Notes: generated by a model not told the origin, from the sequence alone. DNA of 64,000 bases from JBGSMX01 sp963790405 (GCA_963790405.1 CAWBOJ010000005.1:1-64000); one strand, 5' to 3'. Numbered from the stretch's first letter, positions 38,904-48,869 are shown. Translations and numbers: made by a program.

Positions 38904-40413
38904 TTCAGACATCCGGGATGAGGGCGGGGTCGAGACCCCGCCCCAGTCCGACAACGAGCCGACGGAACCTCAGGCGACCTCCGGCGGGGCGTACCGCCGG
39001 CTAGCGGCCAACGCGAAGTTCCGGAGGTTGTGGCTCAGCCAGTTCGTCAGCGGGACCGGCGACTGGCTCGTCATCGGTTTTCTGATGCCACTGGTCACCA
39101 CGCTTTCCGGCGGTTCCTCGTTCGCGGTTGCAGGCATCATGATCGCGAAGATCATTCCTGCGCTGCTGTTCAGCTCGGTCATCGGGGCGCTTGTCGATCG
39201 GTTCGACCGTCGCAAGACGATGATCGTGTGCGATCTCTCACGCTCTGTGCTGGCGCTCGGGCTTATCGCCATCAGCGGTCTAGCGGCGGGACTGCAGCTG
39301 GCCCTGATCTACCTGGTCGTGTTGATGATGGAAACAGCGTCGCTGTTCTTCTTCCCGGCCAAGAACGCGCTCATCCCGTACCTCGTGGAGGAAGAGGACA
39401 TCACGGCTGCCAACGGACTGTCCTACACCACCCAACAGGCCAGCATGATCGTCGGTCTTGCCGGTGCGGGAGCGATTCTCGCTGGTTTCGAAGCTGTGAT
39501 ACGCACCGTGCAGTCAGTCGATGTCTCCTTGATCAACCAGGCCATCCAGTTCTTTGCTCCGGCGCTACTGGGACCGCGGGCGGGCGTGTTTCTGGACTCG
39601 CTGACATTCCTCGTGTCGGCGATAGCGATTTACGGCATCCATCTGTCTGCGCGCGCCGCGAAGCACTCCGGCGCGTTCGATCTGTCGCTTCTCGGCAAGG
39701 ACGCCATCGAGTCGTTCCGCTTCCTGCGTGATCATCAGGAGCTGCGCGGTTTCCTCGCAACCATCGGCGTGGCGATACTCGGCGGAGGAACGATCATCCC
39801 GGTCGGGCTCGTATTCGTGCAGCAGGAACTGTCCGGATTCGGTCCGTTCCTGGGCCGGAGTGAGCTGTTGACTCAGCTCGCGGCCACGCCGCAGACGTTC
39901 ATGCTGGTCTTCCTTGCGCTTGGCATGGTGGCGGGAGCGCTGGTTGTGCCGAGGCTTGCCGAGCGGCTCTCACTGCAGTTGCTCTTCCTTGGCGGCGTGG
40001 GCGGTTTTGGCATCGCGATGTTTGGCTTCGCGAGTTCGAGCACGTATGGCGTGGCAGGCGTTCTCGCCGCGCTGGCGGGTTTCGGAATCGCGACCGTCAC
40101 AGTCGCCGGCAACACCTATGTCATCTACACCGTGGCCGATGAGATCCGAGGGCGGGTCTTCACCGCCATGGAGTCCGTGATTCGCGTGTCATTGCTGCTG
40201 TCTATGATTGTGATGGCGCCCGTGGGCGACTTCGCGGCAGGCATCGTGAAACGTGTCGTCGAGTCACAAGGCGGCGAGCTCGCGAAGGTGACCATAACGG
40301 GTTCGCAGCTGGCATTGCAGCTCGCGTCCGTGGTCGTGATGGGTGCCGCAGTGTACGCTTTCAGGACCCTGAACTGGCGCACGTGTGCGGAAGGGGAATC
40401 GAGTAGTGAGTGA
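38893..40413 (+). CDS. Major facilitator superfamily transporter
   Basis: A 506-residue MFS protein with twelve predicted helices and an acidic N-terminal extension (about 35 residues) before RLAANAKFRRLWLSQFVSGT. DRFDRRKTMI is the loop 2-3 MFS motif; other spans include FAVAGIMIAKIIPALLFSSV and LGMVAGALVVPRLAERLS. It resembles the MFS_3/EntS exporters. The substrate is unknown; its place inside the fumarase operon suggests a C4-acid or related metabolite, but that is speculative. It overlaps the alpha-subunit stop by 11 bp and the beta-subunit start by 8 bp. Confidence 0.78.
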   Translation: MSTDSDIRDEGGVETPPQSDNEPTEPQATSGGAYRRLAANAKFRRLWLSQFVSGTGDWLVIGFLMPLVTTLSGGSSFAVAGIMIAKIIPALLFSSVIGALVDRFDRRKTMIVCDLSRSVLALGLIAISGLAAGLQLALIYLVVLMMETASLFFFPAKNALIPYLVEEEDITAANGLSYTTQQASMIVGLAGAGAILAGFEAVIRTVQSVDVSLINQAIQFFAPALLGPRAGVFLDSLTFLVSAIAIYGIHLSARAAKHSGAFDLSLLGKDAIESFRFLRDHQELRGFLATIGVAILGGGTIIPVGLVFVQQELSGFGPFLGRSELLTQLAATPQTFMLVFLALGMVAGALVVPRLAERLSLQLLFLGGVGGFGIAMFGFASSSTYGVAGVLAALAGFGIATVTVAGNTYVIYTVADEIRGRVFTAMESVIRVSLLLSMIVMAPVGDFAAGIVKRVVESQGGELAKVTITGSQLALQLASVVVMGAAVYAFRTLNWRTCAEGESSSE

Positions 40414-40981
40414 ACCGCGTGCCATACAGCTCCCTGTGTCGCGCGCGAAGCTGGTCGAGCTGCGAGCGGGCGACGAGTTGCTCGTGAGCGGGGTGGTGTT
40501 CACGGCCCGCGATGCGACACACGAGCGGATCGCCGCCGAGCTCGATCGGACGGGTGAGCTGCCCTTCGACCTTGTCGGCCAGACGCTGTTCTACGCGGGG
40601 CCGACGCCGCCCGCTGCGGGTCGTCCCGTCGGCGCAATCGGGCCGACGACCGCACAGCGCATGGATGCGTTCACTCCGCGCCTGCTGGATGCCGGGATCG
40701 TCGCCACCATAGGCAAGGGTTCACGTGCCGAGGAAGTGCGTGAGGCGTGCGTGCGCACAGGGTCGGTCTACTTTGCTGCTGTTGGTGGGTGCGCTGCACT
40801 GCTTGCCACCCATGTGGTCGAGACCACGGTCGTCGCTTGGCCGGAGTTGGGTACCGAGGCACTTGTTCGCCTTGAGCTCGATCGCTTCCCGGTGTTCGTG
40901 GCTATCGACACGGCCGGGGACGATCTGTACCAGAGCGCCCCACAGCACTGGAAAGCGCACCTGGGTGGCGAAGGCCTGTGA
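40406..40981 (+). CDS. Class I fumarate hydratase, beta subunit
   Basis: A 191-residue C-terminal fumarase subunit. It shows LRAGDELLVSGVVFTARDA, FYAGPTPPAAGRPVGAIGPT, TTAQRMDAFTPRLLDAGI and ATIGKGSRAEEVRE, the beta-subunit active-site loop. GTG 40406 overlaps the MFS gene and AAGGGGAA lies upstream. With the alpha subunit at 38064 it completes the enzyme. Its stop overlaps tmk, tying the fumarase operon to replication genes. Confidence 0.9.
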   Translation: MSEPRAIQLPVSRAKLVELRAGDELLVSGVVFTARDATHERIAAELDRTGELPFDLVGQTLFYAGPTPPAAGRPVGAIGPTTAQRMDAFTPRLLDAGIVATIGKGSRAEEVREACVRTGSVYFAAVGGCAALLATHVVETTVVAWPELGTEALVRLELDRFPVFVAIDTAGDDLYQSAPQHWKAHLGGEGL

Positions 40982-41628
40982 GCGGGCCAGGCGTGTTCGT
41001 GACGTTCGAGGGCGGGGAAGGCTCGGGCAAGTCGACGCAGCTCGACCTGTTCGCGCACCGGCTTGAGGAGGCGGGTCACGCGGTCACGCGTCTGCGCGAG
41101 CCCGGAGGTACGCGTGTGGGCGAGGCGGTTCGCGCCGCGCTGCTCGATCCCGCCCATGTCGAGATGGATCCGCGCGCCGAGCTGCTGCTCTACGAGGCCA
41201 GCCGGGCACAGCTCGTGGTCGAGCGCATCCGTCCGGCACTGGCGGACGGGGACATCGTGATCTGCGACCGGTTCTACGACTCCACGACCGCGTATCAGGG
41301 GTACGCCCGCGGGCTTTCGCTTGACGAGATCCGAGTGCTCAACGATGTCGCTACCGACGGACTCAAGCCCGAGCTGACACTCCTCTTGGATATCGATCCG
41401 GCTCGAGGGCTGGAGCGCGCCACGAAGGGTGGGGCGGATCGGCTGGAAGCCGAGGATCTCGCGTTTCACGAGCGCGTGCGCGACGGCTTCCTGCGAATTG
41501 CTGCCGAGGAGCCCGGTCGCGTCGTAGTGGTCGATGCCGGGGGCGAAGTCGCCGAGGTATTCGCGCGTCTGGTGAATGCCGCTCGCCGTGTGCCGGCACT
41601 TGACGCGGCATTGGGAGCCTCGGCATGA
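40978..41628 (+). CDS. tmk: Thymidylate kinase
   Basis: A 216-residue kinase making dTDP from dTMP. FVTFEGGEGSGKSTQLDLFA is the P-loop, REPGGTRVGEAVR the dTMP loop, ICDRFYDSTTAYQGYARGL the DR(Y/F) motif and TLLLDIDPARGLERA the LID side. GTG 40978 overlaps the fumarase beta stop. The 4-bp overlap with holB makes the usual Gram-positive tmk-holB pair. Confidence 0.93.
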   Translation: MSGPGVFVTFEGGEGSGKSTQLDLFAHRLEEAGHAVTRLREPGGTRVGEAVRAALLDPAHVEMDPRAELLLYEASRAQLVVERIRPALADGDIVICDRFYDSTTAYQGYARGLSLDEIRVLNDVATDGLKPELTLLLDIDPARGLERATKGGADRLEAEDLAFHERVRDGFLRIAAEEPGRVVVVDAGGEVAEVFARLVNAARRVPALDAALGASA

Positions 41629-42749
41629 ATCACTGCGTTTGGGACGAACTCGTCGGTCAGCGACGCGTGACCGATCATCTGCGCACCGCGGTGGAGAGCG
41701 GTACCGTCTCCCACGCGAACCTCTTCATCGGGCCACCGGGTGCCGGCAAGAAGACCGCCGCGCGAGCCTTGGCGTGCGCGCTGTTCTGCGATGATGGCGG
41801 GTGTGGAGCGTGTCGCACGTGCACACGTGTGAAGAAGGGGCTCCACCCCGATGTGCATGTCGTGCAGCCCGAGGGCGCGGCAAGCTACATGGTCGAGCAG
41901 ATCCGGCAGGTCATCCATGATGTACACCTGAAGCCGGTTGAGGCCGACACCAAGATCTACATCGTCGAGTCGGCGGAGATGTTCAACGATGGTTCGGCCA
42001 ACGCGTTTCTCAAGACGCTTGAAGAACCGCCCGACAACGTCGTGATCATATTGCTCGCGGTGTCGTATGATTCGGTACTGCCTACGATTGCGTCGCGATG
42101 CCGCGTCGTGCGTTTCCAGCGCATCCCACCGGCTACGGCGCAAGCGCTTCTCATCGAGCGCACCGGGGCTCAACCCGACGAGGCCCGGGCTGCGCTCGCT
42201 GCTACGGGCGGCGTGATGGCTCGCGCCGTGGAGTTCCTCGAGTCACCGACGCGTCGCCAGGCGCGAACACATATGCTCAGCACGCTCAAGGATCTCCGCT
42301 ACATGGACGCGCACGATGTCTTGGGGGCCGCGAAGGGGTTGCTCTCGGCAGTCAAGGCCCCGCTCGAGGATATGAAGATCGTCCACGCCGAGGAGGTCCG
42401 GGAGCGAGAGGAGTTTGTCGGCAAGTCGGGAGGAAAGGATCTCGCCGATCGGCAGAAACGTGAGTTGACCGCACGCGAGCGCGAGGGCGTCGCCGAGGTC
42501 CTGAACATAACGGAGAGTTGGCTGCGGGATTGCTTGGCTATATCGCAGGGCGTGGGCGATTTGGCCGCGAACACGGACGTGTTCGACGCCATGGAAGAGG
42601 TCGGAGCGGTCATTACGCCAGCCGCCGCATCACGTGCGCTAGAGTCGGTTAGTCGTGCTCGGAGGCGCATTTCGTATAATGTGAGTCCCCAGCTGGCCGT
42701 CGAGGCCATGCTGTTCGACATACAGGAGGTTCTCAATTGCCCACGATAG
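41625..42749 (+). CDS. holB: DNA polymerase III delta-prime subunit
   Basis: A 374-residue clamp-loader AAA+ protein. IGPPGAGKKTAARALACALF is the P-loop, CDDGGCGACRTCTRVKKGLH the four-Cys zinc module, VDV-like IYIVESAEMFNDGSANAFLK the Walker B region and TIASRCRVVRF the SRC arginine finger. The frame is intact. It loads the sliding clamp with the other clamp-loader subunits, encoded elsewhere. The PSP1 gene overlaps its end by 13 bp. A TATAAT at 42675 inside its 3' end could start a separate PSP1 transcript. Confidence 0.9.
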   Translation: MNHCVWDELVGQRRVTDHLRTAVESGTVSHANLFIGPPGAGKKTAARALACALFCDDGGCGACRTCTRVKKGLHPDVHVVQPEGAASYMVEQIRQVIHDVHLKPVEADTKIYIVESAEMFNDGSANAFLKTLEEPPDNVVIILLAVSYDSVLPTIASRCRVVRFQRIPPATAQALLIERTGAQPDEARAALAATGGVMARAVEFLESPTRRQARTHMLSTLKDLRYMDAHDVLGAAKGLLSAVKAPLEDMKIVHAEEVREREEFVGKSGGKDLADRQKRELTAREREGVAEVLNITESWLRDCLAISQGVGDLAANTDVFDAMEEVGAVITPAAASRALESVSRARRRISYNVSPQLAVEAMLFDIQEVLNCPR

Positions 42750-44006
42750 TGGGAGTCAAACTGCGTTTCTCATCGAAGGTACTGTCCTTCGATCCCGATG
42801 GATACAAGCCCCGAGAAGGGCGACATCGTCATAGTCGAGACCGAGCGCGGTTCCGAAATCGGTGAGATTCTGGAGCCGCCGCACGACGTCGCGAAGTCGG
42901 AGCTGGTTGCGCCACTCAAGCCGGTGGTGCGCATCGCCGACGAGGCTGACATCGAGCATGCTGCGGAGCTGCGACGACTCGAAGCAGAGGCGAAGCTGGA
43001 ATTCCGGGCGCTGGTCAAGAAGCATGGCCTGGACATGAAGCCTATCGATGTCGAGTACCTGTTCGACGGCTCGAAGGTCGTGTTCTACTTCTCCGCCGAA
43101 GAGCGTGTCGACTTTCGCGAACTCGTGCGTGAGTTGGCGGCCCGCTTCAAGGCACGCATCGACATGCGACAGGTCGGTGTGCGGGATGAAGCGCGCATGG
43201 TGGGAGGGATCGGCCACTGCGGGCAGCCCTTGTGCTGCGTGAGATTCCCGGGCGATTTCCAGCCCGTATCCATTCGGATGGCAAAAGAACAGGATCTACC
43301 GCTCAACCCCTTGAAAATCAGCGGGCTGTGCGGCAGACTCATGTGCTGTCTGCGCTACGAGTACGATGCCTACAAAGACTTCAAGGGTCGTGCTCCCAAG
43401 CGCAGGGCTGTGATCGAGACACCCTTGGGGCTCGCCAAGGTCACGGATTTGAACACGCCCAAAGAGACCGTCACGATGCGTCTCGAGGACGGACAGCGTA
43501 TGACCGTGCCGTTGTGTGGCATGGAGTGTGGCGCGGAGGGAGGTCGGCCGTGTTCGGTGAGGGCCGACGCGCTTGAGGAGTCGGGGATTCCTATCCCGGT
43601 TGCGGCTCCGGTGGTCGAGGCTGATGAGGCTTCGAAGCCACGATCGCAGCGGCGACGCAGGCCAGCCGGTTCTGAGGGCTCGTCGCAGAGCAGAGGATCG
43701 CGTCAAGGCAAGTCGGACGATGCCAAGAGTGCGGGTGACTCGGGCAGCAAGTCCGAAGGCAAGTCCGAAGGCAAGTCCGGCGCCAAGTCGGGGAGTCGGC
43801 GCGGTGGCAAGAAGTCGGGCCGAAAGAAGACCGGCCAGGCCACTACCGACAAGCCTGTGCAGAGTGACTCGGCGGCAGGAAGTGGTAGCACCTCGGGTGA
43901 GAGTACCTCGAGTGGAACCGCTGGGAGTGGTACCGGTAGGCGGCGCAGGCGACGCAGAACGCCGAGGCCGGATGGAGCGCAGCAAGGCGAGAACAAAGAG
44001 TCATAG
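42737..44006 (+). CDS. PSP1-domain protein (YaaT/RicT-like)
   Basis: A 422-residue protein. TTG 42737 has AGGAGGT six bases upstream. One extra base near 42800 is corrected to give FDPMDTSPEKGDIVIVETER. The PSP1 signature is strong: GGIGHCGQPLCCVRFPGDF, ISGLCGRLMCCLRYEYDAY, and RPCSV near the domain end. The last 150 residues are low-complexity Ser/Gly/Lys (KSEGKSEGKSGAKSG) then Arg-rich RRRRRRRTPRPDG, unusual for the family. RicT-type proteins control RNA processing by RNase Y. It belongs to the tmk-holB-PSP1 set of Gram-positive bacteria. Confidence 0.85.
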
Positions 44007-44007
44007 T

Positions 44008-44084
44008 GCCGACGTAGCTCAGCTGGCCAGAGCACCGCACTCGTAATGCGGGGGTCAGGGGTTCGAATCCCCTCGTCGGCTCCA
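44008..44084 (+). tRNA. tRNA-Thr (CGT)
   Basis: A complete cloverleaf with encoded CCA. The acceptor arm is GCCGACG paired with CGTCGGC, the discriminator is T, the anticodon stem CCGCA/TGCGG encloses CTCGTAA giving anticodon CGT, and the T arm contains GGTTCGAATCC. It starts one base after the PSP1 stop. Confidence 0.95.
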
Positions 44085-44095
44085 GAAATGACACA

Positions 44096-44123
44096 AGAGG
44101 CGGCATTCGTGCCGCCTCTTTTT
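44096..44123 (+). terminator. Rho-independent terminator after tRNA-Thr
   Basis: A perfect 10-bp stem AGAGGCGGCA-TTCG-TGCCGCCTCT with a stable TTCG tetraloop and a five-T tract. It ends the tmk-holB-PSP1-tRNA unit and isolates the nuo operon. Confidence 0.93.
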
Positions 44124-44148
44124 GCGTCCGTCGCACGCCTGGTGCATG

Positions 44149-44203
44149 ATACCCCAATGGGTATGTGAGCTTTGGACTTGAGAGACCCTGTAACGTGTGT
44201 TAC
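44149..44203 (+). promoter_or_regulatory. nuo upstream region with two inverted repeats
   Basis: ATACCC-CAAT-GGGTAT (44149-44164) and GTAAC-GTGT-GTTAC (44190-44203) are two separate palindromes. TTGAGA at 44178 and TACGTT at 44201 (17-bp spacing) or TTGGAC at 44172 are weak promoter hexamers. The 213-bp spacer also has a CCTTGCAAGG palindrome at 44272. Two palindromes around a weak promoter suggest regulated expression of complex I. Confidence 0.4.
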
Positions 44204-44336
44204 GTTTTCTCGAACCCCGAGGCGCCCACGGGGCGGGCATCGCGTTCCCGCTCGGCGGGCGTTGTCGTATCCTTGCAAGGGATTCAGCTCGGGGCGAGGT
44301 GCAGACAAAGGGTGCAGCAAAGGCGGACTCTACGAC

Positions 44337-44699
44337 ATGTCCCTTGATTACCTCATACTCGGCGGCTTCGTTGTGTTCGGGATGGTGTTCGTCGCTGTCA
44401 CCGTGGCTACATCGAATCTGCTCAGTCCGACGGCTCCGTCGGAGGAGAAGGGCACGACCTACGAGTGTGGTAGTCGGCCGGTCGGACCGCCGTGGGTCCA
44501 GTTCCGGGTGGGGTACTACGTCTACGCCTTGCTCTTCGTCGTCTTCGATATCGAGACCGTCTTCCTCTACCCCTGGGCCGTGTCGTTCGGCAAGCCCGCG
44601 ATGGGGCTGTTCATCCTGGTGGAGATGATCATCTTCGTGTCGATTCTCGCTGTTGGGCTGCTCTACGCGTGGAAGGAGGGCGCGCTCACGTGGCGATAG
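44337..44699 (+). CDS. nuoA: NADH-quinone oxidoreductase subunit A
   Basis: A 120-residue membrane subunit with three helices. The loop TYECGSRPVGPPWVQFRVGY with the conserved Cys and YALLFVVFDIETVFLYPWAV is diagnostic. ATG 44337 begins MSLDYLILGGFVVFGMVFVA. It opens an eleven-gene operon. Its stop overlaps the GTG of nuoB. Confidence 0.93.
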   Translation: MSLDYLILGGFVVFGMVFVAVTVATSNLLSPTAPSEEKGTTYECGSRPVGPPWVQFRVGYYVYALLFVVFDIETVFLYPWAVSFGKPAMGLFILVEMIIFVSILAVGLLYAWKEGALTWR

Positions 44700-45194
44700 A
44701 CCGCTTCACCGGCGAGCACTCCGTCGCGTTCATTCGCAGCGAGCAGCTCTTCGACTACGCCCGGCGCAACTCCTTGTGGTACATGGCCTTCGGCATCGCG
44801 TGCTGCGCGATCGAGGGACTCATGAGCGCGAGTGGTCCCGCGCTTCGATTTCGATCGGATGGGTGTCTTCTTCCGTGCGTCTCCCCGGCAGGCAGACGTG
44901 ATGATCGTTGCAGGCACGGTGAACCACAAGATGGCCGAGACGGTGAAGATCCTGTACGACCAGATGCCCGAGCCCAAGTGGGTCGTTGCGATGGGTGCGT
45001 GCGCGTGCACGGGCGGTCCGTTCCGCGAGTATCCCAACGTCGTCCTTGGCGTGGACCAGGTCGTGCCGGTGGACGTCTACATCCCCGGTTGCCCTCCACG
45101 CCCCGAGTCCGTCCAGTACGGCTTCATCCAGTTGCAGGACAAGATCAAGAAGCGGACGGAGGAACGCCTTGCTGCCCGACGCGACCGTGGTTAA
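44690..45194 (+). CDS. nuoB: NADH-quinone oxidoreductase subunit B
   Basis: A 167-residue subunit carrying cluster N2, the last iron-sulfur cluster before quinone. Motifs: LWYMAFGIACCAIEGLMSAS (paired Cys), RASPRQADVMIVAGTVNHKM, MGACACTGGPF and GCPPRPESV. One extra G near 44836 is corrected to give SASVPRFDFDRMGV. The GTG overlaps nuoA by 10 bp. The 3' end overlaps nuoC by 26 bp. Confidence 0.92.
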
Positions 45195-45627
45195 GCACAT
45201 ACTCGCCTCGGCCGGCATCGCAAGTGAAGCCGAGGAGACGACGCTGGGCGTCGTGTTTCGCGTGGCGGCTCACGAGGCTCCCTCGGCGCTTGCTGCTCTG
45301 CGCGACTCGGAGCTGGACTTCCGGATGCTGCTCGACTTCCTCGGCACGGATACCGGCGAGGAGATCGAACTCACCTATCATCTGCGTTCCTTCACGCGTG
45401 ACGAAGAGCTGTACGTGAAGACGGGAGTGCCCTACGACGGCGAGATCGAGTCGGTGTGGAACATCTACCCCTCGGCCTTGCTGCCCGAGCGTGAGACAGC
45501 CGAACTGTTCGGGCTCGTGTTGGCCGGGCATCCGAACCCCAAGCGTCTGTTCACCACCGACGGCATCGAGCCGCTGTTGCGCAAGTCCGTGCCCATCAGG
45601 ACGCCTGAGGAGGTACGGCAGCGGTGA
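45169..45627 (+). CDS. nuoC: NADH-quinone oxidoreductase subunit C
   Basis: A 152-residue peripheral subunit. TTG 45169 has GGAGG upstream and is inside the nuoB end. DEELYVKTGVPYDGEIESVW and ALLPERETAELFGLVLAGHP (ERE..LFG) are the family signature. It links NuoD to the peripheral arm. The frame is intact. Confidence 0.9.
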   Translation: MLPDATVVKHILASAGIASEAEETTLGVVFRVAAHEAPSALAALRDSELDFRMLLDFLGTDTGEEIELTYHLRSFTRDEELYVKTGVPYDGEIESVWNIYPSALLPERETAELFGLVLAGHPNPKRLFTTDGIEPLLRKSVPIRTPEEVRQR

Positions 45628-46833
45628 GCGATCCGCGCGACATAGTCACCGACGTCGGACTGCTTGCCGCCGAGGGCACCCATGCCTGGGCGAGCCGCCT
45701 GCGGGCATCAAGCGCGTGCCGAGCGGGGTGGACGGGCTCACCACCGAGCACCTCATCATCAACATGGGGCCTCAGCACCCGTCCACGCATGGCGTGCTGC
45801 GACTGATCATCGAGGTAGACGGCGAGGAGGTCGTCACCGCGGAGACCTCGCTTGGCTACCTGCACCGCGGCATCGAGAAGCTGGCCGAGCACCGCAAGTA
45901 CCACCAGCTCGGCACGCTGATGGACCGCGGCGACTACGTGAGCGGGATGATGGGCGAGCAGGCTGCGGCGCTTGCGACCGAGAAGCTGCTCGAGGTCGAG
46001 GTGCCGCGCAAGGCTCGCTGGCTGCGCTCGCTCGTGGCCGAGCTGACCCGCATCGCGAGCCACCTGGTGTGGTACGGGACGTTCGGACTCGACACCGGCG
46101 CGATGGGGCAGTTCCTCTACGCGATGCGCGATCGCGAGGCGCTGCTCGACATCCTCGAGGCCATCAGCGGCCAGCGCATGATGTTCAACTACATCCGCCC
46201 CGGCGGCGTGTTGGCCGATCTGCCCGTCGGCATCGACAAGAAGATCCTGGCGTTCTCCGCAGACGTTCGAGGGCTATCTCGAGGAGCACCACGCGTTGCT
46301 CGGCGGCAACGAGATCTTCCAGCACCGCGTGCGCGACATCGGCGTCATCGACGCCCGAGACTGCGCTCGCGTTCGGGCTCACCGGGGCGAACCTGCGAGC
46401 GAGCGGCGTGGCGTTCGACGTGCGCCGCGATCGGCCCTATGACGCCTATGACGAGCTTGAATTCGACGTGCCGATCGGCAAGACCGGTGATGCATGGGAT
46501 CGCTACATGGTGCGCATGGAGGAGATGTGGCAGGCCAACCACATGATCCGGCAGTGCATCGAAGGCATGCCAGAGGGCGACTACACCGCGAAGGTGCCCA
46601 AGGTCATACGGCCTGCCGAAGGTGAAGTCTATGCAGCGGTGGAGTCATCGCGTGGCGAGACTGGCGTGCACCTGGTTTCTGATGGGTCGCCCGAACCCTA
46701 CCGCTATCACTACCGCGGCCCGTCGCTCTTTGCCTGCCAGGTGCTCGAGGAGATCCTGCCCGGCCACTTGATCGCCGATGTGGTCATGATGATCGGCAGT
46801 CTGGATGTCATGCTCGGGGAGGTCGATCGATGA
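45624..46833 (+). CDS. nuoD: NADH-quinone oxidoreductase subunit D
   Basis: A subunit of about 400 residues forming the quinone cavity with NuoB. It has NMGPQHPSTHGVLRLIIE, ETSLGYLHRGIEKLAEHRKY, RGDYVSGMMGEQAA-like text and, at the end, PYRYHYRGPSLFACQVLEEI with the conserved C-terminal DVMLGEVDR. Three frameshifts (near 45680, 46265 and 46350) are corrected; the second restores SADFEGYLEEHHALL. GTG 45624 overlaps nuoC by 4 bp. Confidence 0.9.
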
Positions 46834-47841
46834 ATCCCGGCCTCGTCGTGTTGCTGCGCGTGCTTGCCGCACTCGGGCTCATGCTCGCCAATGGCGTGGT
46901 GCTCATCTACATGCTGCGCAAGGTCCTCGGCCGTCTTCATCTGCGTCTCGGGCCGATGCATGTCGGACCCAGGGGCATCTTCCAGACCACGATGGATGTC
47001 TTGAAGCTGCTCACCAAAGAAGACATCACTCCGGCCGGTGTCGACCGAGGCGCTGTTCTTCCTGGCGCCAGCCGCCGTGTTCACGCCCTCGCTCCTGGCG
47101 TATGCCGCGATTCCGTTTTCGGAGACGTGGAAGATCACAGATCTCGACACGGGGTTGCTGTTCACCTTCGCCGCGCTCTCAATCGTGCCGATCGGTCTGC
47201 TGATGGCCGGGTGGGCGAGCGCGAACAAGTGGTCGTTGCTCGGCGGGATGCGTGCCGCGGCGCAGCAGATCGCGTATGAGGTTCCGCTGCTGCTCTCGGT
47301 CCTGCCGGTCGTGATGATCGTCGGTTCGCTGAACATGGGCGACATCGTGCTGGCACAGGAAGGGCTGTGGCTCGGCTTCATTCCCCGCTGGTTCATCTTC
47401 CTGCAGCTGCCGGCGTTCGCGCTCTTCGCGGTATCGGGTCTGGTCGAGCTCAACATGACGCCGTTCGACATGTCCGAGGCCGAATCCGAGCTCGTCGCCG
47501 GCTTCGCCTCCGAGTACTCGGCCATGAAGTTCGGTCTGCTGTTCCTCTCGGAGTTCTCGAACTCGTTCATCATTTCGGCCATCGGGGTGACCGTGTTCTT
47601 CGGCGGCTGGATGATTCCCTGGGTGCCATCCGAGGTCATCCAGCCCATCGCGCCAATCGTGTTCATGCTCAAGATCTACATCGGGATCTTCTTCATGATG
47701 TGGATTCGCGGGACGTTCCCGCGCGTGCGCATCGACCAGCTCATGCAGATCGGCTGGAAGTGGCTCATTCCCGCTTCGCTCGCGTGGATCGTCGTCACGG
47801 GCGTCGTGTTCAAGCTGTGGCAGCTTCAGGGGGTGGGCTAG
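46830..47841 (+). CDS. nuoH: NADH-quinone oxidoreductase subunit H
   Basis: A 336-residue membrane subunit that couples the quinone site to the proton pumps. It has RLGPMHVGPRGIFQTTMDVL, LLTKEDITPA, AAAQQIAYEVPLLLSVLPVV and ELNMTPFDMSEAESELVAGF (the acidic E channel residues). One extra base near 47040 is corrected to restore STEALFFLAPAAVF. The ATG overlaps nuoD by 4 bp. Confidence 0.92.
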
Positions 47842-47843
47842 TC

Positions 47844-48361
47844 ATGTGGGGTATCGGCCTACTCAACGGACTGCGAATCACGATGCGCAACATGCTGCGC
47901 GGGCCGATCACGGTGCAGTACCCGTACGAGAAGCTCGAGCTTCCCGAGCGCGCCCGCTGGGCGGTGCGACCCATATTCGACGAGACGGGCGCGCCCAAGT
48001 GCACAGCGTGCATGACGTGTGTGCGCCAGTGCCCCGACCACATTCTCGATCTCGAGATCACGACTGCCGAGGACAAGTCCAAGCACATCGACCACTTCCG
48101 CTACGAGCTGGGCGCGTGCATGATGTGCGGCCTGTGCGTCGAGGCGTGCCCGTTCGACGCGCATCGAGATGTCGCACGACTACGAGCTCGCGGTGACCGA
48201 CGCCGCGCGGCTCATCGAGGACCTGCTCACCGATGTCGACGCCGCGTCGCCCGCGAAGCGCCCGGCGCAAGCGGTCCCGGTGGCCCCGCAGCGACACGCC
48301 GGATGCGGCGACGCGAGACTCCGCGGCCGCTGCCGAGCCGACGGGAGGTGACGCCTCGTGA
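47844..48361 (+). CDS. nuoI: NADH-quinone oxidoreductase subunit I
   Basis: A 171-residue ferredoxin-like subunit with two 4Fe-4S sites: CTACMTCVRQCPDHILD and CMMCGLCVEACPFD. Frameshifts near 48163 and 48290 are corrected; the C-terminal tail (about 45 residues, Ala/Pro/Asp-rich) is longer than usual. It ends by overlapping nuoJ by 4 bp. Confidence 0.9.
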
Positions 48362-48869
48362 CTGAGACGGTGAACGGCGTCGCGTTCGGCATGCTCGCCT
48401 TCGCCACCGTGGGCGGTGCTCTCGGCATGCTCGCGTCGCGCAACGTCGTGCACGCGGCGTTCTGGCTGCTCGAGTCGATGCTCGCTGTCGCCGGACTGTT
48501 CCTGCTGCTGTCCGCCGAGTTCCTCGCGCTCGTTCAGGTGCTCGTGTACGCGGGCGCGGTCTCCGTGCTCGTGCTGTTCGTCGTCATGCTCACATTGCGT
48601 CGGCGAGAAGACGTCGATCCGCCCGCTCGATCTCTCGCTCGGCGCGCTGGTGATGGCCGCGCTGTTCGGCGGCATCATGTACCTCGGGCTCGCCCGTGCC
48701 GACATCCCGGTCGCGGCCGATGCCCGACGCGGTTCCGGACATCGCAGCGCTCGGTCAGCTGCTGTTCACCATCGACGGTGGCTGGGTGCTGCCGTTCGAG
48801 ATCGCTTCGCTGGTGCTGCTCGTGGCGCTCGTCGGCGCGGTGTGGTGGTCGCGAGAGGGGGACGAGTAG
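48358..48869 (+). CDS. nuoJ: NADH-quinone oxidoreductase subunit J
   Basis: A 169-residue membrane subunit. NVVHAAFWLLESMLAVAGLF, LSAEFLALVQVLVYAGAVSV and VLFVVMLTLRRRE are the NuoJ signature, including the conserved Tyr-Ala-Gly. Frameshifts lie near 48615 and 48725. The GTG overlaps nuoI by 4 bp. Confidence 0.88.

Noticed and set aside
38893..40413. MFS gene as a recent insertion with mobile-element borders
   Set aside because: No inverted repeats, target duplications or transposase remnants flank it, and its base use looks like its neighbours.
46710..47672. Minus-strand open frame across nuoD and nuoH
   Set aside because: It mirrors complex I genes that are certain from motifs on the plus strand.
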